A stretch of DNA of 6,999 nt from the NCBI GenBank assembly GCA_046160865.1, contig JBJXHG010000082.1, positions 1-6,999 of the forward strand, written 5' to 3'. Source of the stretch: JBJXHG01 sp046160865 (GTDB lineage: Bacteria; Planctomycetota; UBA1135; GCA-002686595). Position 1 is the stretch's first letter, and the number at the start of each line of letters is the position of its first letter. The position numbers and the translations under genes were made by a program. The notes below the pieces were generated by a model. The model was not told where the DNA came from. It was given only the letters and a program-made list of their open reading frames with translations, and did not search any database. Below are positions 1-4,616 of this stretch, one piece after another.

Positions 1-108
1 CGTCGCGCGGTCACGGCGGCCGTGCGCGAACCGCGCCTCGCGCGCGGAGCGCCCGCGTGCGGCGCGGTCTCGCGTCGCACGCACGCAACGGCGGCGGGGC
101 CCCCATGA
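1..108 (+). CDS. Possible 3' end of an upstream gene (weak)
   Basis: The first + frame is open from the window edge to a TGA at 106-108 and would encode about 35 residues ending in THATAAGPP. I recognise no domain. The main argument is position: the TGA falls directly at the foot of the hairpin of repeat copy A, just as the two certain genes in this window end shortly before their own copies. The third positions are mostly G or C, but all three + frames are open here because stops are rare in such GC-rich DNA, so the frame could be chance. The stretch could equally be non-coding. Confidence 0.22.
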   Translation, partial: RRAVTAAVREPRLARGAPACGAVSRRTHATAAGPP

Positions 109-142
109 GCGCGTAGCGCGTTTTCGCGCGGAGCGCTTTAAA
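108..142 (+). terminator. Hairpin of repeat copy A (terminator-like)
   Basis: AGCGC (108-112) pairs with GCGCT (133-137), and GCGCG (116-120) pairs with CGCGC (125-129). The two helices are separated by a 3x3 internal loop (GTA opposite GGA) and closed by a TTTT loop at 121-124. The helix runs straight into TTTAAA (137-142), which gives only a short U run. Its position at the end of a possible reading frame and its similarity to the hairpins at 2262-2301 and 2535-2562 suggest a transcription stop or a 3'-end stabilising hairpin. The short U run and the conserved sequence beyond it make a plain intrinsic terminator uncertain. Confidence 0.5.
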
Positions 143-245
143 CGGCGGGGCCCCGTTGTAGCTGTCTACGCCCCGCTGTGACGCGCAACTTGCCTACGTT
201 CATCGTCTGCGCGTTGCGCGGATGCGTGTGTGCGTGCTGCGACGG
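108..245 (+). repeat. Intergenic repeat module, copy A
   Basis: This is one of three copies in the window; the others are at 2262-2410 (+) and about 2421-2562 (-). The order is hairpin (108-137), the core TTTAAACGGCG (137-147), a conserved block ending GCCC..CTGTGACG (170-183), then a GC-rich tail. The 47 bases at 137-183 align without gaps to both other copies. The similarity to copy B continues to about 245, with GTTGC exactly 29 bases after GTGACG in both. In the tail GCGCAAC and GTTGCGC form a 7-bp inverted repeat, which allows a second stem. It contains no convincing reading frame. The function is unknown; a 3'-UTR RNA element or a dispersed repeat is likely. Confidence 0.8.
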
Positions 246-267
246 TGCGGCCCCACCGACACACCGA

Positions 268-287
268 CGTGAGCGGCTTCGCTCATG
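268..287. other. Stem-loop upstream of the first propeller gene
   Basis: TGAGCG (270-275) and CGCTCA (280-285) pair perfectly around a GCTT loop. A G-T wobble and a C-G pair at the base extend the stem to 8 bp. No T run follows on the + strand. It lies beyond the conserved part of repeat copy A and about 140 bases before the start codon at 430. It could be a protein-binding palindrome or an RNA hairpin. I found no convincing -35/-10 pair in the rest of this leader, only the direct repeat ACGTGAT at 308-314 and 325-331. Confidence 0.4.
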
Positions 288-418
288 CGAAATCCGTGGC
301 AACGAACACGTGATTATCTCGCGAACGTGATCGGCGCGGCACGCGAGAACTCTCCTGACGAATCTCCACACGGTCGGAGCGGCTGTACAGTGGCGGTGCC
401 GCTCGCCCCCCCACGATC

Positions 419-424
419 AGGAGG
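419..424 (+). promoter_or_regulatory. Ribosome binding site of the first propeller gene
   Basis: AGGAGG lies 5 bases before the ATG at 430. It fixes the start of the propeller gene and excludes the overlapping frame that begins at 285. Confidence 0.85.
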
Positions 425-429
425 CTCTC

Positions 430-2232
430 ATGCAATCCTTGCTTCGATGGTGCTGCATCGCTGCGCTCGCACCAGGAACCGCGCACGCGCAGTCGACGTT
501 CCGCGTCAACCTGAGCTCGACCGGGGACACGGTGAACGCGGATCTCCCCATCATGTCGTACCGGTCCGTGATCTCGGCCGACGGCACGCACGTCACGTTC
601 GAGAGCGAAGCGACCAACATGGTGCCGAACGACACGAACGGCTTCATGGACATCTTCGTGCGCAATCTCACGACGGGCGTCACGGTGCGCGTGAACGTGA
701 GCTCGACCGGGGAGCAGTCGAACGAGGAATCGCGGCGGCCGTGCCTCTCCGCCGACGGGCGCTACGTGGCGTTCGAGAGCAACGCGTCGAATCTCGTGCC
801 CGGCGACACGTTCGGCAACTGGGACATCTTCGTGCGCGACATCGTGGCCGGCACGACCAAGCGCGTCAGCGTCAAGTCGAACGGAGACCAGTGCATCGGC
901 CACTCGCTCACACCATCGATCTCGCTCGACGGCCGCTACGTCGCGTTCCAGAGCTCCGGCTGGAACATCATCCCTGCCGACTCGAACCAGCACGGCGACG
1001 TGTTCGTGCACGACATGCAGACGTCCCACACGACGCGCGTCAGCGTGGGCGGGGCGAACACGCAAGCGAACGGGGACTCCTACCTGCCCGCGATCTCGGG
1101 TGACGGGCGCTTCGTGCTGTTCGCGAGCGACGCATCGAACCTCGTTCCGAACGACACGAATCAACTGATCGACCTGTTCGTCCGCGATCGCCAGACCAGC
1201 GTCACCGAGCGCGTGAGCGTGGACTCGAACGGCGCCCAGGCCAACGATTACACGTGGCCCATCGCCTCGATCTCAGCCGATGGACGCCGCGTCTGCTTCC
1301 AGAGTTGGGCGTCGACCCTCGACGAGGACACGAACAGCTGGGAGGACATCTTCGTCCACGACCGGGCGACCGGCGAGACGCGCATCGTCAGCGTCGATTC
1401 GAACGGGATCCAGGGCAACGACATATCGCACGATCCGCAGATCTCGCCCGACGGGCGATACGCGACGTACACCACGCGTGCGGACGACATCGTCCCGAAC
1501 GACACGAACGGCTACTGGGACGTGATCTTGTACGACCTGTGGACACGCAAGGCGGAGCGCGTGAGCGTCACGAACAGCGGGCAAGAAGCGCAGACCGGTA
1601 CTTCGGCCTTTCCGTGGCTCTCGTACGACGGGCGCTACGTCCTGTTCACGAGCCGCGCGTCGGACCTCGTCGCCAACGACTTCGAGGGCTTCGGCGAGGA
1701 CTTCGTGCGCGACCGCGCGACGACCTCCCTCGACGGGTTCTGCTTCGGCGATGGATCCTTGGCAACCGCGTGCCCGTGCGCGCCGCCGAACACCGTGCCG
1801 AACCCGAGCGGTGCCGTCGGCCACGGTTGCGCCAACTCGCTCTCGCCCGCGGGCGCCGTGCTGTCCGCCGGTGGAACGCTTTCGCCGGACACGGTCGTCT
1901 TCAACGCCGACATCGGAACGGGCTACATCGGCTTCGCGCTCTTGGTGAAGGGCAACGCGCAGAGCGCGAGCGGCATCGCGAACGGCGACGGCCTGCGCTG
2001 CGTCGACGGAGCGTTGATCCGCGTCGGCGGGCACGGCGCCGGAACGAACGGCGCGCCGGTCGGATCGTGGACGTATCCGAACGTTGTGCAAACGCTGCCG
2101 ATCACGCAGGTCACGGCACAGGGTCCGGGAAGCGCTTGGTATCAGCTGTTCTATCGCAACGCGACACCGAGCTTCTGCTCGGCGGGCACGACGAATTGGT
2201 CGAACGGCGTCAGCGTCACGTGGCCTCCGTGA
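430..2232 (+). CDS. Secreted seven-bladed PD40/TolB-type propeller protein with six-Cys C-terminal domain
   Basis: The protein has 600 residues. A signal peptide (about 1-20, AHA|QS) is followed by seven tandem repeats (about 25-434) of the type RVSV.SNG.QAN...P.ISADGRYVAFES.ASNLVPNDTNG..DIFVRD. The S.DGRYVAF stretch is the usual PD40/WD40-like signature of TolB-type beta-propellers. The period is exactly 58 residues across most of the array: the first Asp of the DxN turn falls at 68, 126, 184, 242, 300 and 358, then at 417. Residues 437-600 form a separate domain with Cys 438, 448, 450, 467, 524 and 583, ending SNGVSVTWPP. I recall this domain at the end of many exported planctomycete proteins, with no function known to me. 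The protein probably acts outside the cytoplasm in binding rather than catalysis, since no enzyme motif is visible. The gene is monocistronic and converges on its paralogue at 2566-4428. The start follows AGGAGG and leads directly into the signal peptide. Confidence 0.95.
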   Translation: MQSLLRWCCIAALAPGTAHAQSTFRVNLSSTGDTVNADLPIMSYRSVISADGTHVTFESEATNMVPNDTNGFMDIFVRNLTTGVTVRVNVSSTGEQSNEESRRPCLSADGRYVAFESNASNLVPGDTFGNWDIFVRDIVAGTTKRVSVKSNGDQCIGHSLTPSISLDGRYVAFQSSGWNIIPADSNQHGDVFVHDMQTSHTTRVSVGGANTQANGDSYLPAISGDGRFVLFASDASNLVPNDTNQLIDLFVRDRQTSVTERVSVDSNGAQANDYTWPIASISADGRRVCFQSWASTLDEDTNSWEDIFVHDRATGETRIVSVDSNGIQGNDISHDPQISPDGRYATYTTRADDIVPNDTNGYWDVILYDLWTRKAERVSVTNSGQEAQTGTSAFPWLSYDGRYVLFTSRASDLVANDFEGFGEDFVRDRATTSLDGFCFGDGSLATACPCAPPNTVPNPSGAVGHGCANSLSPAGAVLSAGGTLSPDTVVFNADIGTGYIGFALLVKGNAQSASGIANGDGLRCVDGALIRVGGHGAGTNGAPVGSWTYPNVVQTLPITQVTAQGPGSAWYQLFYRNATPSFCSAGTTNWSNGVSVTWPP

Positions 2233-2238
2233 CGCGAA

Positions 2239-2254
2239 GCGCGGTCTGCCGCGC
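2239..2254 (+). other. Small hairpin just after the first propeller gene
   Basis: GCGCGG (2239-2244) pairs with CCGCGC (2249-2254) across a TCTG loop, 6 bases after the stop codon. CCGCGC can instead pair with GCGCGG at 2262-2267, part of the outer stem of the copy B hairpin, so the two structures would exclude each other. No T run follows, so it is not a standard terminator on its own. Confidence 0.4.
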
Positions 2255-2261
2255 GGAGCAT

Positions 2262-2307
2262 GCGCGGAGCGTGTCGTGCGTCAGCACGGCACGCGAAGCG
2301 CTTTAAA
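2262..2307 (+). terminator. Hairpin of repeat copy B (terminator-like)
   Basis: The inner helix is GCGTG-T-CGTGC (2269-2279) with GCACG-G-CACGC (2284-2294): 11 pairs counting one T-G wobble, closed by a GTCA loop. A 3x3 internal loop (GGA opposite GAA) separates it from an outer GCGC/GCGC helix (2262-2265 with 2298-2301). The stem ends at TTTAAA (2302-2307). The layout is the same as in copy A although the stem sequence differs. It begins 30 bases after the stop of the first propeller gene and probably marks or stabilises the 3' end of its transcript. Confidence 0.6.
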
Positions 2308-2410
2308 CGGCGGGAACCCTTGGCTGCTGCTTACGCCCTACTGTGACGAGCAGCTTGCGTGCGCTCATCACCCGCGAGTTGCGTGGCTGCGAGCGTGCGT
2401 CTCGCCGACG
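2262..2410 (+). repeat. Intergenic repeat module, copy B
   Basis: After the hairpin come TTTAAACGGCG (2302-2312) and the conserved block TTACGCCCTACTGTGACG, ending at 2348. The 18 bases AGCGCTTTAAACGGCGGG are identical to copy A. GCAGCT (2350-2355) can pair with AGTTGC (2377-2382), using one G-U wobble, at the place where copy A has GCGCAAC/GTTGCGC. Copy B points away from the first propeller gene and meets copy C about 10 bases later. I see no coding sequence in it; the short frames here overlap the propeller gene or run through the hairpins. Confidence 0.85.
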
Positions 2411-2420
2411 ACGAGGAAGT

Positions 2421-2562
2421 GACGGTTCTTCGCAACACGCACCCTGGCAACTGCGCGACACGCACTCGACACCGCGCGCAACATGCACGTCACAGTAGGG
2501 CGTTCGCAGCTACAAAGGGTCTTCGCCGTTTAAAGCGTGCGACGCGAGGACGCGTCGCACGC
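2421..2562 (-). repeat. Intergenic repeat module, copy C (inverted)
   Basis: Read on the - strand, it starts with the hairpin (2562-2535), then TTTAAACGGCG (2534-2524) and the block ending GCCCTACTGTGACG (2501-2488). The last 14 bases of that block are identical to copy B. The 47-base block (2488-2534) aligns without gaps to copies A and B. The tail then differs: GTTGC comes 36 bases after GTGACG instead of 29, and the possible second stem is TGCGCG/CGCGCA. The outer edge near 2421 is approximate. The copy follows the second propeller gene in that gene's own orientation, so copies B and C together fill the convergent spacer. Confidence 0.82.
2528..2562 (-). terminator. Perfect 12-bp hairpin ending the second propeller gene
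   Basis: GCGTGCGACGCG and CGCGTCGCACGC (2535-2546 and 2551-2562) form a perfect 12-bp stem closed by a 4-base loop. The stem starts 3 bases after the TAG stop of the - strand gene and is followed on that strand by TTTAAAC. This is the strongest hairpin in the window and a good candidate for an intrinsic terminator of the - strand gene, although the U run is only three bases. Confidence 0.7.
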
Positions 2563-2565
2563 ATG

Positions 2566-4428
2566 CTAGGGAATCCATCGCACGCGAATCCCGTTCGAGA
2601 AGTTGATCGTCGCCGCGGAGCAGAACTCCGCACTGTCGCGGTACATCGCCTGGTAGTAATGCGTCACGTCGGCGTGGGTCAGCGCGCCCATCACGGACAC
2701 GAGCGGATCGCCGAAGATCCCTCCGCCGAAGCTCGCCACTCCGTTCGATGCGCCGCGCAATCCCAGTCGCAGCAGCGCACCACCCGCGCAGCGCAGTCCG
2801 TCGCCGAAGGGCTCGCCGAGATCTCGGTTCACCGTCGCGTCGCCTTGGATGAACAGCACGGCAGCGAAAGCCGGCGTGCCTTGCACGGAAAGCGCGAACG
2901 AATCGGCGCCCAAGCTCGGGAGTCCGCTCGCCGCGAGCACCGCTCCCGTCTCCGACTGCGAGTTCGCGCATCCGGCGAGCTCGCCGGGGTCGTTGCCGCA
3001 TGGGCACGCTTCCTTCGTGCCGAAGCAGTACGGCACGAAGGCCTCGTCCAAGCACTCGCGCACGAATACGTCCCAGCGCGTGTCCGAAGCCGCTCCGACG
3101 AGATTCGCGGCCAAGCTGTCGAACGCGACGACCGCGCCTTCCGCGACGCGGTTACCGGTGCCGAGCGTCGAGCGCGCGTTGCCGAGCTGTCCGGCGCTGG
3201 TGCCGCTCACACGGCGCGTCGAGCCGCCCGTGCGGTCGTGCAGGAACACGTCCTCGACTCCGTTCGTGTCCGCGCCGGCGCCGAGATTCGTCGCGTAGCT
3301 CGCGAACGCGACCTGCGTTCCGTCCGGCGAGAGCGACGGATGGCTCGACACGTCGTTCGCCTGCGCTCCGGTGGACGCGACGCTCACGAGTTCCGTGCGC
3401 GCGCGCGCCACGTCGCGCACGAACACGTCGAGCGTTTCGTTCGAGTCCGATTCGACGAGATCGGATGCGGAGCTGTGGAAGGCGACGACGTTGCCGTCGC
3501 GCGAGATCGCCGGCATCTCGCAGCTCCCGTTCGGAAACTCGCCGCTCGTGCTCGTGCTGACGAGGACGGTCGTGCCGGCCGCGCGGTCGCGCACGTAGAT
3601 GCGGCTCGGTCCGGCGCGCGGAGAGCCTTCGACGAGGTTCGTCGCCGCGCTCGCGAACGCGACGAAGCGGCCGTCGCCGGAGATCGCGGCGCGCTCGCTC
3701 GGGAAGTTTCCGCTGGCGCCCGTCGAGTCGACGCTGACCCGCTCGCACGCTCCGGTGTCGGGCGTGCCGAGCGCGCGGACGTACACGTCCGCACCGGTGC
3801 CGTTCGCGTCGGGCGAAACGAGGTTCGTCGCCCGGCTGACGAAAGCGACGTGGCCGCCGCCGGCAGCGATCGATGCGCGGTACGACCAGCCGTTCGCTGG
3901 CGCGCCGACCGGAGTCGTGCTGATGCAGCGCGTCTCGCCGCTCGTGCGATCGCGCACGAATACGTCGGACTTCTGGTTCGCGTCGCCCGCGACGAGGTTC
4001 GTGGCGACGCTCTCGAACACGACGTAACGGCCGTCGTCGGAGATCGACGGCGCTCGGCTGTCGCCGTTCGTCTCGGCCCCGTTCGGCGCGAGGCTGACGC
4101 GTTCGATCGTGCCGCTGAAGCGGTCGCGCACAAAGACGTCGAGACTGCCGTTGAAGTCGCTCTGCACCAAGTTGTCGGCCGCGCTCTCGAACGCGACGAA
4201 CCGGCCGCTCGTCGAAATCCACGCCGCCTGGGAGTCCGCGCCGCCAAGCGAGCCCTGTGAGCTCACGCTCAGCTGACTGACGCGGCACTCGGTCGATTGC
4301 GCGCGCCCGCCACTCGCGAGAACTCCCATCGCCGCGAGCGCGATGGAAAGACGCGCGCCTCGCGCGCTCTCGCGTCCGGGTACGGCGTGCTCGTCGATCG
4401 TGCGTCGGACCCTGTCATGTCGTTCCAT
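2566..4428 (-). CDS. Secreted seven-bladed PD40/TolB-type propeller protein, paralogue with six-Cys C-terminal domain
   Basis: The protein has 620 residues from the ATG at 4428. A longer frame from 4458 exists, but GGAGGTGA sits just before the 4428 start. The N-terminus is unusual: about 25 charged residues come before the hydrophobic stretch (LSIALAAMGVLASG), with likely cleavage at GRA|QS near residue 43. Seven repeats (about 48-460) follow the same consensus as the protein at 430-2232, for example RVSVDSTGASGN...AISGDGRFVAFASAATNLV. The metal-type turn DxNxxxD is present in blades 1, 2, 5 and 6, slightly altered in 3, absent in 4 (EGSPRAGPS) and degraded in 7. Residues 467-620 form the shared C-terminal domain, with Cys 468, 475, 477, 487, 547 and 603 and the ending SNGIRVRWIP. 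It is probably exported and non-enzymatic. It lies downstream of the ChaN-like gene on the same strand, but the 188-base gap argues for its own promoter. Confidence 0.95.
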   Translation of the reverse strand: MERHDRVRRTIDEHAVPGRESARGARLSIALAAMGVLASGGRAQSTECRVSQLSVSSQGSLGGADSQAAWISTSGRFVAFESAADNLVQSDFNGSLDVFVRDRFSGTIERVSLAPNGAETNGDSRAPSISDDGRYVVFESVATNLVAGDANQKSDVFVRDRTSGETRCISTTPVGAPANGWSYRASIAAGGGHVAFVSRATNLVSPDANGTGADVYVRALGTPDTGACERVSVDSTGASGNFPSERAAISGDGRFVAFASAATNLVEGSPRAGPSRIYVRDRAAGTTVLVSTSTSGEFPNGSCEMPAISRDGNVVAFHSSASDLVESDSNETLDVFVRDVARARTELVSVASTGAQANDVSSHPSLSPDGTQVAFASYATNLGAGADTNGVEDVFLHDRTGGSTRRVSGTSAGQLGNARSTLGTGNRVAEGAVVAFDSLAANLVGAASDTRWDVFVRECLDEAFVPYCFGTKEACPCGNDPGELAGCANSQSETGAVLAASGLPSLGADSFALSVQGTPAFAAVLFIQGDATVNRDLGEPFGDGLRCAGGALLRLGLRGASNGVASFGGGIFGDPLVSVMGALTHADVTHYYQAMYRDSAEFCSAATINFSNGIRVRWIP

Positions 4429-4433
4429 CTCGC

Positions 4434-4441
4434 TCACCTCC
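4434..4441 (-). promoter_or_regulatory. Ribosome binding site that fixes the second propeller start
   Basis: On the - strand, GGAGGTGA lies 5 bases before the ATG at 4428, close to the anti-Shine-Dalgarno complement. The alternative ATG at 4458 lies upstream of this site, so the shorter protein is preferred. Confidence 0.88.
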
Positions 4442-4567
4442 GTGGTCGCGCCCACCATGACGGCGCGCAGTAGGAGATAGGCACGGACGGAGCGGTGGCG
4501 GACAGTTCAATCCGTGACGAGAGCGAAATGTGCGCACGCGCGCGTGACTCGCTCCGGATCGGGGAAT

Positions 4568-4596
4568 AGAGCTCTCGCGCAAGCAGCGAGCGCTCT
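4568..4596 (-). terminator. Possible terminator after the ChaN-like lipoprotein gene
   Basis: On the - strand, AGAGC-G-CTCGC pairs with GCGAG-A-GCTCT around a 7-base loop: two 5-bp helices with a single G/A mismatch between them. It starts about 20 bases after the stop at 4617 and is followed by ATTCCCC, so the U run is poor. It does not carry the TTTAAACGGCG core, so this gene lacks the repeat module. The rest of the gap 4429-4616 shows no coding sequence and no promoter I would defend. Confidence 0.35.
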
Positions 4597-4616
4597 CGCG
4601 TCGCGATCGACTTCGC

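Noticed and set aside
302..331. Promoter with -10 GATTAT before the first propeller gene
   Set aside because: No acceptable -35 exists at 16-18 bases, and the box itself matches poorly. It is noted only as a direct repeat of ACGTGAT.
285..1103. + strand frame starting upstream of the first propeller gene (MRNPWQRTRDY...)
   Set aside because: After 430 it is an Arg-rich out-of-frame reading of the propeller gene. No ribosome site precedes 285, while AGGAGG precedes 430.
283..1164. Long - strand frame opposite the first propeller gene
   Set aside because: It is rich in Arg, Val, His and Ala, with the propeller repeat mirrored in it. This is a GC-rich shadow with no start signal or domain.
108..2562. 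Integron attC sites as the identity of the repeat modules
   Set aside because: The core TTTAAAC and the GTTGC tail do not fit the RYYYAAC/GTTRRRY pair. Copies B and C are in opposite orientations, and no integrase is visible.
108..2562. CRISPR array or insertion sequence ends
   Set aside because: There is no short regular repeat-spacer series, no terminal inverted repeats with target duplications, and no transposase in the window.
2359..4260. Long + strand frame opposite the second propeller gene
   Set aside because: It has Arg/Ala/Val-rich low-complexity composition that follows the repeat period of the real - strand gene, and no signal peptide or domain.
2566..4458. Tat signal or longer N-terminus for the second propeller protein
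   Set aside because: The RRT near the start lacks the rest of the twin-arginine motif, and the ribosome site lies inside the longer version, which favours 4428.
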